Assembly: GCA_938003875.1 (NCBI GenBank)
Contig: CALKWO010000296.1
Location: forward strand, 1 to 27,987
DNA length: 27,987 nucleotides
Direction: 5' to 3'
DNA from: an uncultured bacterium
GTDB taxonomy: Bacteria > Planctomycetota > Uabimicrobiia > Uabimicrobiales > JABWCH01
This document shows, piece by piece, positions 15,444 through 23,110 of this stretch. The number at the start of each line of letters is the position of its first letter. Positions within the stretch are counted from its first letter, which is position 1. The notes under the pieces were generated by a model. That model did no database searches, had not been told where the DNA came from, and saw only the letters and a program-made list of their open reading frames with translations. The position numbers and the translations under genes are program-made.

Positions 15444-16799
15444 ATGAAAAATTGGATAAAATATCTTTTGGGAATCTTTGCTATACTGATTGTTTTAGTT
15501 TGCGTTGCGGTGGTCGCCTGGTGGCCAGAAATTTCTGTTCTGAGAGGCACTGAGGTTCCAGGGGAAAATATTGTCATACCTGCTTCTGTTGCAAATTTTC
15601 CTGCTCTAAACCAAAGCTCTGGAGACTGGCCCTGCTGGAGAGGTGCTAAAGGAGATGCACGCAGCAATATCACAGGAATTCTGACAGATTGGAAGGGTGG
15701 ACTAAAAAAACTCTGGGAAGTCAATTTTTTGTGCCAGGGAAATACAGCTTCTACATGGTCTGCTCCTGTAATTCAAGGAAACCGCCTCATTGTAGGGGGA
15801 CGCAGCAAAGAAGAAGACATTGTTTTCTGCCTCAACCCAGACGATGGTAGCGTGATATGGAAATCTTCCTATGCTGCTCAGGCAGATAGCACCTATGGTT
15901 CTGGGCCAAGAGCCACACCCTTTATTGACAAAGATAAGGTCTATACCTTTGGCCGTAGCGGGGATCTGGTATGCTGGAATTTATTGGATGGTAAAAAACT
16001 ATGGCATAAGAATGTCACAGATGAGGGAGGCAAAGAGCCGACCTGGGGGCATAGCTCTTCTCCCCTGGTTATCGGAAATACCGTAATCGTACAAGGGGGC
16101 GGAACTGCCCGCGTAATTGCATACGATAAAATGGCGGGGAATGTCCTTTGGAAAAGTGGGCAGGGAACTGCTGGCTATGCAGCGATTGTTCCTATGGTTT
16201 TGGAAGGAAGCCAGGCTGTCCTTGCTTTTCATGGCAAAGGATTATCCGCAATCTTATTAGAATCAGGAAAACAGCTTTGGGAAACGACCTGGGAAACATC
16301 CTATGATGTCAATGCAAGCACCCCCATTGTAGAGGGAAACACTATTTTTATCACTTCGGATTATGGAAAAGGCGGTGCTTTACTCCAGGCGAGCCAGAAT
16401 GAGGTAAAAACTTTATGGCAAAACGATGCTATCGCCTCCCACCATTCTGATCCTTACATCCTTGATGGCTTTATCTATGGCTATTCTGGACAAAGCTTCC
16501 AGAATAAAGGCGATTTTAAATGCCTGAACGCTAAAACAGGAGAGCAAATGTGGTCTACCAGCGAAGCAGGATGGGGGACTTGTATTTGGGCAGAAAACCA
16601 TCTGCTGTGCTGTGATATAGCAGGAAATCTACATCTTGTAAAGCCTGATCCCCAAAAATTTATCAAAGTGTCCGAATTTCGCAAAGCTCTTGGCAATATA
16701 AGACAAGGCCCTGTATGGACAGTCCCTGTTATAGCAGGAGGAAAGCTATATCTACGCTTTAACCAAAAACTTGTATGCTATGATTTGAAAAAAAAATAG
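15444..16799 (+). CDS. Exported PQQ-like beta-propeller protein
   Basis: A 451-aa protein with a short basic start, a hydrophobic anchor at about residues 7-29, and then a beta-propeller of PQQ-like repeats. Typical blades read KLWEVNFL, DGSVIWKSSY, DGKKLWHKNV, AGNVLWKSG, SGKQLWETTW and TGEQMWSTSE, all with the repeat's Lys/Leu-Trp ending. The opening DWPCWRGAKGDARS matches the WRG start common in Planctomycetes and Verrucomicrobia proteins. It is not evidently an alcohol dehydrogenase: no PQQ-binding Cys pair or calcium site was recognised. A scaffold or carbohydrate/cofactor-binding role outside the cytoplasm is more likely. A 55-base gap from the nucleotidyltransferase allows read-through. 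Confidence 0.88.
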   Translation: MKNWIKYLLGIFAILIVLVCVAVVAWWPEISVLRGTEVPGENIVIPASVANFPALNQSSGDWPCWRGAKGDARSNITGILTDWKGGLKKLWEVNFLCQGNTASTWSAPVIQGNRLIVGGRSKEEDIVFCLNPDDGSVIWKSSYAAQADSTYGSGPRATPFIDKDKVYTFGRSGDLVCWNLLDGKKLWHKNVTDEGGKEPTWGHSSSPLVIGNTVIVQGGGTARVIAYDKMAGNVLWKSGQGTAGYAAIVPMVLEGSQAVLAFHGKGLSAILLESGKQLWETTWETSYDVNASTPIVEGNTIFITSDYGKGGALLQASQNEVKTLWQNDAIASHHSDPYILDGFIYGYSGQSFQNKGDFKCLNAKTGEQMWSTSEAGWGTCIWAENHLLCCDIAGNLHLVKPDPQKFIKVSEFRKALGNIRQGPVWTVPVIAGGKLYLRFNQKLVCYDLKKK

Positions 16800-16879
16800 T
16801 AGCGTTTATTTCAAAGAGTTATCTTATTTTCTTAATATGGAGGATGTCTGATCTTTTTTGAGATTAAGACATAAAAATT

Positions 16880-17677
16880 ATGCAATTCAAGAAAAAACTT
16901 CAAATTTTTGCCTTACTTCTTATCTTTCTAGCAACAGCAGGATGTTTAAAAACTTACCAAGAAATCAGACTGAAATCCGATCTTTCTGGCACAATGGAAT
17001 TTAAAATTATCTATGATATCCAGGCTATTACCTCTGCTATGTCTATGCAGCAGGAGATGATGGGACAAAAAGCTTCCCCAGAGCAAAAGTCGATGATGCA
17101 AGAAGAATTCAAAAACCAAATTCTAGGGAATAAAGACAAAAGCAAACAAGAAATTGAATCCCAATTGCCTGAAGGGATTAAATTAACAGAATTTTCTATC
17201 GAAGAAAGCAAAGATGATAAAGTATCCATGAAAATCGCTATAGAATTTGACCATATCAGAAATTTGAAAAAATTGCAAAATCTGCAACTCTCTGAAGGGG
17301 ATGCGATGGGAGCATCAGGCAAAAGCTCCACAAAGTTCCTGGAACAGTTCAGCGTAGAAGAAATGGGAGATAGCATCATCATCAAACAAAACATCGGCAA
17401 GCCTCAAGGCATGGGCCAGGCAAAAGGCAAAGGAAAAGGCAAAGGCCAGATGCCCCCCCAAATAGAGCAGATGATAAGCGGCATGATGAAAAGTTTAGGC
17501 ATCAATTTCAGAATACGAATACCCTTTAAACAATATAAAGTAGCCGAACACAATGCGCACAAATACGATCAGAAGACACATACACTTTATTGGATGTATT
17601 CAGGCGAAAAGATGATGAAAATGGCTGAAACTGGAGAAGAAATCCAAAATATCTATCTCAAATTGGACAAGAAATAG
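16880..17677 (+). CDS. Lipoprotein of unknown function with Lys-Gly run
   Basis: 265 aa. The N-terminus MQFKKKLQ, the hydrophobic stretch IFALLLIFLA and the lipobox TAGC (Cys about residue 22) indicate a lipoprotein. The next residues, LKTYQEIRLKSDLSGTMEF, begin a beta-rich region; this opening somewhat resembles LppM/DUF3153-type lipoproteins, but I cannot confirm that. A Met/Gln-rich helical part follows around residues 55-90. Near residues 176-190 is a GQAKGKGKGKGQ run, probably a flexible basic linker. The C-terminal part ends in IQNIYLKLDKK. It is 80 bases downstream of the propeller gene and convergent with the permease 38 bases away. Function is unknown. Confidence 0.85.
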   Translation: MQFKKKLQIFALLLIFLATAGCLKTYQEIRLKSDLSGTMEFKIIYDIQAITSAMSMQQEMMGQKASPEQKSMMQEEFKNQILGNKDKSKQEIESQLPEGIKLTEFSIEESKDDKVSMKIAIEFDHIRNLKKLQNLQLSEGDAMGASGKSSTKFLEQFSVEEMGDSIIIKQNIGKPQGMGQAKGKGKGKGQMPPQIEQMISGMMKSLGINFRIRIPFKQYKVAEHNAHKYDQKTHTLYWMYSGEKMMKMAETGEEIQNIYLKLDKK

Positions 17678-17715
17678 TCCTTTGGGATTTATTTTGGTAA
17701 TCTGCTGCAAGGCAT

Positions 17716-18525
17716 TTATATTGTTTTTATTATCGTATAGCTTCCCAAGATAAGAGTCGCTATCCCTACAATGGTTGTAAATTTCTTTATTTCAATTCGC
17801 TTGATTGTATAGACAGCAAAAGGAACGGATAGCACGGCACCTATCAATAAAAACAAAGCCAAATTCCAATGTATGCTTTTTCCAAGCGAGAAGTAGGTGA
17901 TCAAGCCAATAAGACAGGTGAAGGCTTCTGTAAAGGAAGTGATGGCTATTGAATTTTTGGTATCGCTGCCGCATAGAACCTGGCCTGCTGTCATCAGCGG
18001 GCCATAACCTCCTCCCGATATCCCTTTGTTGAAGGCAGCCACTCCTCCTAGCAAAAGAATTTTCCACCAGGAAAAAGCAGACAGATTGCTTTTCTTAAGC
18101 AAAATAAAAAGTCCCATTCCTAACACAATGACACCAATCCCCATCTGCAAATAGAACTTGGAGAGATTCACCGCAACCAAAACAGAAAGTACACATCCTG
18201 CTATGCTGCATAAGCTCAGTAATAAAACAACTTTAGCATCTTGAGACTTAGGAAGATAGATAAATTTTCCCCATCGTTTAGAAATTGCAGGATCACGTTG
18301 AAAATCAAAGTTTACAATCCTGGCCTTGCTGAATAGAAAGGCAGAAAAAAAACCAGTCACAAGCTCTGAAAGCAAAACAGCAGGAACGACATCCGATGCA
18401 GAGAATCCCATAGCAAGAAGAACAGGCGTGAGGGTAGTGCCATACCCCATCCCAAGAGAGGAGTCAATGAATTCAGCACAAAATGCAAAAATCATGATTC
18501 CTGAAAATAGTATATAAATTTCCAT
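17716..18525 (-). CDS. TauE/SafE-family membrane permease
   Basis: A 269-aa polytopic membrane protein with about eight hydrophobic segments. The N-terminal half carries EFIDSSLGMGYGTTLTPVLL and the second half carries the matching family repeat GGVAAFNKGISGGGYGPLMTAGQVL, the two-fold layout of TauE/SafE (DUF81). Members export sulfite, sulfoacetate or other organic anions, but many are uncharacterised and no sulfur gene lies next to it. An AAGG about 6 bases upstream of the ATG supports the start. It is alone on the minus strand, divergent from the vault-like gene and convergent with the lipoprotein gene. Confidence 0.93.
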   Translation of the reverse strand: MEIYILFSGIMIFAFCAEFIDSSLGMGYGTTLTPVLLAMGFSASDVVPAVLLSELVTGFFSAFLFSKARIVNFDFQRDPAISKRWGKFIYLPKSQDAKVVLLLSLCSIAGCVLSVLVAVNLSKFYLQMGIGVIVLGMGLFILLKKSNLSAFSWWKILLLGGVAAFNKGISGGGYGPLMTAGQVLCGSDTKNSIAITSFTEAFTCLIGLITYFSLGKSIHWNLALFLLIGAVLSVPFAVYTIKRIEIKKFTTIVGIATLILGSYTIIKTI

Positions 18526-18696
18526 TGTTTACCTTCGTATAAAATTTAATAAATTTAAAATTTTTTCAAAAGATATGCTATAATTATATGCCTATAATAT
18601 AATTTTTCTTATGCGATTTGTCAATGGAATTTTTCATGGCATATTTTTAAATATAAAAAAATAGAATTATTTATTTTTTAAATAGAGTAAATAAAT
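18526..18696. promoter_or_regulatory. AT-rich divergent promoter region
   Basis: This 171-base gap serves the permease (-) and the vault-like gene (+). On the plus strand TTGTCA at 18618-18623 and TATTTT at 18642-18647 are 18 bases apart, a fair sigma-70-type match ending about 50 bases before the ATG at 18697. Two more TATAAT boxes lie at 18579-18584 and 18593-18598; in an AT-rich gap these may be chance or serve either strand. Confidence 0.45.
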
Positions 18697-20199
18697 ATGA
18701 AAAAATTAGAAATGATGAAAAATACAGGTGCGTTGAGAGATGGTATAGAGCAAATGTCTTACTCTAGGCCTCTTCTTTTACAGGAAGCACCTGTGGAAAA
18801 TGAAATATTATGTTCCAGTACCCTGGCAGGCGGAGGTGTTCCTCAGCAGCAAATCTATCCTACCTATGCAGCCATGCATGACACTCAGGTAGATTTGCCT
18901 GTTTATAGAGGAACAAGGCTACAAAATCCTGTGGCGAAAAAAGAAGTAGACCCATTTCCTGGTGGATTAGAATCGTCTATATATAGGGAGAAAAAAAGCA
19001 TGTTTTTTTATATCATACCAGAAGGCCAGCAAGTTTTGGTAACAGACAGAAAAGGTAAGGCAGATATATTCAAAGGCCCCTGCCGTATAGCAAGATGGGG
19101 CAAATCTTTTTTGCCTTTAAAGCATTACATTGCCTATCCAGGGGAATTTTTGATTGTGAGATTTCGGGATGGACACCAGATTCATATTCCAGGACCTACA
19201 GAGCAATGGCTTGATCCAAGAATTCACGCCCAGATCGAGAAATCCGATGCATTGCAAATCGATTCTAAAGAATCTGTCGTCGTCTATTCCAAATCGGAAG
19301 ATGGGAAGGTTCATCGTCGTCTTGTCACTGGTCCCACCGTCTTTATTCCTGAGCCTGGCGAATGGCTTCATACTTTTTCCTGGCACGGATCTAAAGGCGA
19401 AGGATACAAAAAAGTACCAGGCGGTCTTGTTTTTCAAAAACTCTGGATGATGCCCGATCAGATGTACCATGATGTAGAAGATGTACGTACATCAGACGAC
19501 GTCGTGTTGAAGATCAAGCTCATGATTTTTTTCGAGCTTATAGATGTAGAAAAAATGCTGGAAGAAACGCACGACCCTATTGGTGATTTTATCAATGCTA
19601 CAAGTTCCGATGTGATTGATTTTGTAAGCCGCTATTCCTTCGACTCCTTCAAGAGCAGGACAGAACAGCTCAACGATACCAAAAGTTACAGCCAGCTCTT
19701 AGGAAGAGCTGAGCAGGTAGGATATAAAATTCATAAAATTGTCTACCGAGGCTATTCCACGACAGATGCGCTTCAGTCTATGCACGAGCAATCCATTGAA
19801 AAACGCACACAGTTGAAACTAGATAGAGAAACCGAAGAGCAGGCACAAGCACTGAGCGATTTCAAACAAGACAGAGAGTTCCAGAGATTAAAACAGGCCA
19901 GAGAAGAGGAAAAAGAAAAAGAATTGCATGAAATCGAGAAGCGCAACCTCCGCCACAAACAAGAGATGGAAATCCTAAGGAACACAGAAAAAGTCGTAAG
20001 GGAACAAAAGGAAGAAGAAGACAAAAAAAAGCTCTTGTATCAAAAAGAAGAAAATGAGATCAGGCTGGATTTTTTCGATAAGCTCAAAAGCATGGGAGTA
20101 GATATGACCCTCTATCTCACACAGGCAAGAGCCGACCAGATCATTGAGGTTCGCTCGGATCATAAAACTCCCACCCATCTGCATATAGAAAAAAAATAA
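18697..20199 (+). CDS. Vault-like (MVP shoulder/SPFH-type) protein with coiled coil
   Basis: A 500-aa protein without signal peptide or membrane segment. Residues 1-95 are an irregular leader. Residues about 100-230 are beta-rich and resemble vault repeats, with segments HIPGPTEQWLDP and RLVTGPTVFIPEPGEWLHT; the GP-x-x-x-(F/I)P-x-PGE-x-L form recalls major vault protein repeats. Residues about 258-355 look like the MVP shoulder/SPFH (band 7) fold: DVRTSDDVVLKIKLMIFFEL, DFINATSSDVIDFV, then GYKIHKIVYRGY. Residues about 362-455 form a long, highly charged coiled coil. The last 45 residues are a small helical/strand tail ending THLHIEKK. Such proteins oligomerise, so a large assembly is possible. 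No clear ribosome site precedes the ATG. The alternative is a soluble stomatin/flotillin-like SPFH protein. Confidence 0.7.
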   Translation: MKKLEMMKNTGALRDGIEQMSYSRPLLLQEAPVENEILCSSTLAGGGVPQQQIYPTYAAMHDTQVDLPVYRGTRLQNPVAKKEVDPFPGGLESSIYREKKSMFFYIIPEGQQVLVTDRKGKADIFKGPCRIARWGKSFLPLKHYIAYPGEFLIVRFRDGHQIHIPGPTEQWLDPRIHAQIEKSDALQIDSKESVVVYSKSEDGKVHRRLVTGPTVFIPEPGEWLHTFSWHGSKGEGYKKVPGGLVFQKLWMMPDQMYHDVEDVRTSDDVVLKIKLMIFFELIDVEKMLEETHDPIGDFINATSSDVIDFVSRYSFDSFKSRTEQLNDTKSYSQLLGRAEQVGYKIHKIVYRGYSTTDALQSMHEQSIEKRTQLKLDRETEEQAQALSDFKQDREFQRLKQAREEEKEKELHEIEKRNLRHKQEMEILRNTEKVVREQKEEEDKKKLLYQKEENEIRLDFFDKLKSMGVDMTLYLTQARADQIIEVRSDHKTPTHLHIEKK

Positions 20200-20204
20200 T
20201 TTTT

Positions 20205-20213
20205 TGCTATAAT
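20205..20213 (+). promoter_or_regulatory. Extended -10 promoter-like box
   Basis: TGCTATAAT is an exact extended -10 form (TGnTATAAT), six bases after the vault-like gene's stop. It is about 400 bases before the next start codon, so any transcript would have a long leader or be a small RNA covering the hairpin repeat. No clear -35 box is seen. Confidence 0.35.
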
Positions 20214-20418
20214 GTGCGGAGTTGATACATTTTTTTCTGCATAGGACTATATTTCCTTCTCCTGAATATAATTTTATTTTAAAAGAATATTACATAAGTA
20301 TATTATTTATAATAAGTTAAATTTTATTTATATTCTGGCATTGAATTTGCTTATATTCCTCCTATTCTAAGGAAGCGTTTGATGCTAAAATGCTTATAAA
20401 ATGCCTATAGATAACAAA

Positions 20419-20488
20419 GCCTGCTCTTAGCAAATTTTTCCTGTGCCAGATGAGCAGTGCTATGATAATAGCATCTGCTCTAGCAGGC
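20419..20488. repeat. Hairpin repeat, copy A (nested stems)
   Basis: The inner hairpin is 20452-20480: GAGCAGTGCTAT pairs with ATAGCATCTGCTC across a GATA loop, with one bulged T. An outer 7-base stem, GCCTGCT at 20419-20425 with AGCAGGC at 20482-20488, encloses it. The 29-base inner core is identical to the one at 25510-25538, and flanking bases (TTCTAAGG, GCTAAAAT, AAATTT, TGCCA) are partly shared, so similarity extends from about 20365 to 20490. Confidence 0.75.
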
Positions 20489-20610
20489 GGTATTCAGCTT
20501 TATTCTTTATGGACTATACATACCATAGATTCTGCTAGAACCAGTATTCCCTGATATAGAAGAATTATATTTTTTAAAATAAAATTATATTTTTAGGATA
20601 GGAGATTTCT

Positions 20611-22461
20611 ATGAAAAATTTTATTATTTTTTTCTTTATATTTTCTTGTATTTCCTATGCAGATAATGTTGTTTGGGAATATCTCACAAGTAAAAAACCT
20701 GCCCCTGTATCTGTAAAGTTTGAAAAAAATGCTCACCAGCTTTTTTGCTATGTGAAATGGCCAGGCTTTTTCAAGAAATGGGTTAGCAGCAAAAAGGCCT
20801 ATGAAATCTTTACCCCAGGTGCAGGACAGAACTATACTAGCGGCCAGCCCTGTGTTCCTTTCCTTTCCTATCTAATCGCCATGCCAGAGGGTAGCTTGCC
20901 AGAAGTCAGGATAGACTATGTAGCAACCGTTATGTTTGGGCAGATTCCTGTTGTGGTCAATACAGAAAATCAAAAAGATAGATATATTGCACCATCATCA
21001 AGAGATACAATCTTCACAGAGGAAACAAAAGACAGAACGGTTTGCACAAATGGGCCAGTGAAGGTGTGTCTGCAAAAACTAGGCAAATCACAAGGCATGG
21101 ATATGATCTATCTTTCGATTATGCCTTTTGAAGTAAAAGAACAGGAAGATCAAATTGACATTGGCGAGATTTTTACCATAGAGCTGACATTAAACCAGGG
21201 AACCTGGGATATTCCTCTTGATGTCCACTCCCGCTTTTTTTCTCTTTGCAGCGATATTGTAATGCAATGCAATGATAATATAGAAGAGATAAAGGAAGAA
21301 GAGCCAAAAGAAGAATATTTGATCATTACCCCAGCGCATTTCGTAGCAGCTTTAGAGCCTTTAGTCTCCTGGCGAAGCCAGGAAGGCTTTATGGTAACTG
21401 TAAAGACCATAGAGCAGGTAAAAAAAGAACTCCAATACACAGGACTCCTTTCTGCCGATAAATTGCGGGAATATCTCAGCCTCTACTATAATACTCAACC
21501 TGCCTTGACTTATGTGCTTCTGGTCGGGGATGTGGAAATGATTCCTGTGAAATACAAAAATGACGATGGTACAGATTTTTATTATAGCCTGCTTGATGGG
21601 GAGGGTGATCTATTGCCCGATGTTTATCTGGGAAGGTTTCCTGTCAATAGCGAAGAAGAAGTCAGAGCCATTGTAGAAAAGATCATAGCTTATGAAAATA
21701 TGACTCCCAGCAAAAAAGTCTTGCTTGCTTCTTATTTCCAGGATGATGGACTGGATGGAATCTGCGACAGAGACTATATCTATACATGCGAATCCTTTGC
21801 CTCTTATCTTCTAAAAAGGCAATATGATATAACACGTGTCTACACCAAGACTCCAGGCTCTATCCCTTCTTATTATGGCAACAATACCGCTGTTCCTAAA
21901 AGCCTTAGCTTCGATGGCACAACACAAGAGATCATTCATGCGATCAATTCGGGTGTTGCCCTTGTCAACCATAGAGATCATGGAGACACACAAGGCTGGA
22001 ACCATCCTGCTTTTCGAGTGGAAGACCTACAAGAGCTTTGCAATAAAAGATATCCTATTCTCTTTAATGTAGACTGCACCACAGGACAATTCGATATAGA
22101 AACAGAAAAGGCCAGAAGAGAAACGGAAGGAACCCCATTGGCAACTTCAGGAGAAAGCTTTAGTGAGCAGCTTTTATCCATGAGAAATAGAGGAATGGTG
22201 GCGATCATAGCACCCACAAGAGAAACCACCAACTCCCTGAACAATGTTTTCAATCAAGGATTGATGGAAGCCATCTGGCCAAAGATGTTCGAGGCCCCTT
22301 ATTCCTCTGCCACACGATTGGGTCAGGTTCTATATCGTGCAAGAATCAAAGTGCTAAGGGAATTCGGAGACAATGGATGGGTCAGCGAAAAGATTCTTAC
22401 AAACTTCCGACAATACCATATTTTAGGCGATCCAGCCTTAAGAATCCGTCAAGCTCAGTAA
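20611..22461 (+). CDS. Secreted C25 (gingipain-like) cysteine peptidase
   Basis: 616 aa. The N-terminus KNFIIFFFIFSCISYADN is a signal peptide, probably cleaved near SYA-DN. Residues about 20-225 are a beta-rich pro-region. The peptidase C25 domain covers about 230-616. It starts YLIITPAHFVAALEPLVSWR, contains DVYLGRFPV, and has the catalytic pair His457 (NHRDHGDTQGW) and Cys489 (FNVDCTTGQFD), followed by MVAIIAPTRET and the usual end GDPALRI. The pair matches the gingipain dyad, so activity is likely. No C-terminal sorting domain follows; the protein stops just after GDPALRIRQAQ. GGAG six bases before the ATG supports the start. It is a single gene closed by the terminator at 22482-22520. 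Confidence 0.9.
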   Translation: MKNFIIFFFIFSCISYADNVVWEYLTSKKPAPVSVKFEKNAHQLFCYVKWPGFFKKWVSSKKAYEIFTPGAGQNYTSGQPCVPFLSYLIAMPEGSLPEVRIDYVATVMFGQIPVVVNTENQKDRYIAPSSRDTIFTEETKDRTVCTNGPVKVCLQKLGKSQGMDMIYLSIMPFEVKEQEDQIDIGEIFTIELTLNQGTWDIPLDVHSRFFSLCSDIVMQCNDNIEEIKEEEPKEEYLIITPAHFVAALEPLVSWRSQEGFMVTVKTIEQVKKELQYTGLLSADKLREYLSLYYNTQPALTYVLLVGDVEMIPVKYKNDDGTDFYYSLLDGEGDLLPDVYLGRFPVNSEEEVRAIVEKIIAYENMTPSKKVLLASYFQDDGLDGICDRDYIYTCESFASYLLKRQYDITRVYTKTPGSIPSYYGNNTAVPKSLSFDGTTQEIIHAINSGVALVNHRDHGDTQGWNHPAFRVEDLQELCNKRYPILFNVDCTTGQFDIETEKARRETEGTPLATSGESFSEQLLSMRNRGMVAIIAPTRETTNSLNNVFNQGLMEAIWPKMFEAPYSSATRLGQVLYRARIKVLREFGDNGWVSEKILTNFRQYHILGDPALRIRQAQ

Positions 22462-22481
22462 ATCTTTTTCTTTTGTCTGCC

Positions 22482-22520
22482 AAAAAAAGAAACAGCCTGC
22501 CAGGCTGTTTCTTTTTTTTT
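22482..22520. terminator. Bidirectional intrinsic terminator
   Basis: A 10-base perfect stem, GAAACAGCCT at 22489-22498 with AGGCTGTTTC at 22502-22511, and a 3-base loop. Seven A precede it and nine T follow it. It lies between the convergent C25 peptidase and thpR genes and can stop transcription from both sides. Confidence 0.95.
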
Positions 22521-22531
22521 ATCTAGGCTTA

Positions 22532-23104
22532 TCAATTTTTTAGATCTACCTTTTCTAAGGGTGTATAGATAGGGCCTTTGGGTTGTAGGTCGCTTTTGAA
22601 TAGAATGATGGATTTTACCTGCTGTTCGCCCAAGAAAATATCTTTATGCTTCAGGATTGCCTCTTGGTAATTTCCTTCTATTGCTGCACCTCTTTTGACT
22701 CTTCCCAAAGTTATATGAGGAGAGAAGTCCTTTTCTTCTGGAGGTATTCCTAATTTTTGCATCTCCTTGTTTAAACCAGCACTCAGGGATTGGAGAATAT
22801 CGCGGGAGTTTTCAATTCCTGTCCAAATCACACTAGGATTTTGAATATTAGGGAAAGTGCCTAGATGTGCGATCTTAAAAGAAAAGACATTTTGATCCGT
22901 AAGAAAGTTTTTCATTGCCTGATAGACAGAGCTGATTTGAGATTCTTCAATATCCCCTAAAAATTTTAAGGTCAGGTGCAATGATTCTGAATCAACCCAT
23001 TTGATTCCCTTGAGAATTTCTTTTTTTAAATCCTCTTGAAACAGGGCGATTTTTTCTTTAATATCTTGATCCAGGGGAATAGCAATAAAAGTCCTAATTT
23101 TCAT
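22532..23104 (-). CDS. thpR: RNA 2',3'-cyclic phosphodiesterase (LigT/ThpR)
   Basis: A member of the 2H phosphoesterase family that opens 2',3'-cyclic phosphate ends of RNA to 2'-phosphates. The 190-aa length is normal. Both catalytic HxTx motifs are present: H43-L-T45 (LHLTLKFLGDI) and H130-I-T132 (SPHITLGRVK). The start KIRTFIAIPL is typical. It begins only 6 bases after the stop of the repeat-protein gene, so it is the last gene of the operon that starts with elbB. The terminator at 22482 follows it. Confidence 0.95.
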   Translation of the reverse strand: MKIRTFIAIPLDQDIKEKIALFQEDLKKEILKGIKWVDSESLHLTLKFLGDIEESQISSVYQAMKNFLTDQNVFSFKIAHLGTFPNIQNPSVIWTGIENSRDILQSLSAGLNKEMQKLGIPPEEKDFSPHITLGRVKRGAAIEGNYQEAILKHKDIFLGEQQVKSIILFKSDLQPKGPIYTPLEKVDLKN

Positions 23105-23110
23105 GCGTTT

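Larger units (their letters stand above)
20200..20610. other. 411-base intergenic region with repeat and promoter-like sites
   Basis: No protein gene is seen. The first part has an extended -10-like box (TGCTATAAT, 20205-20213), then very AT-rich DNA to about 20340. The middle, about 20365-20490, holds one copy of the hairpin repeat also present at 25307-25581. The last part, about 20500-20610, is AT-rich and should carry the C25 peptidase promoter; two near-identical AAATTATATTTTT-like runs lie at about 20566-20595. Confidence 0.6.

Noticed and set aside
16846..16872. Imperfect hairpin GTCT...AGAC before the lipoprotein gene
   Set aside because: Interrupted stem with a long T-rich loop; no run of T after it and no conserved features of a riboswitch or terminator.
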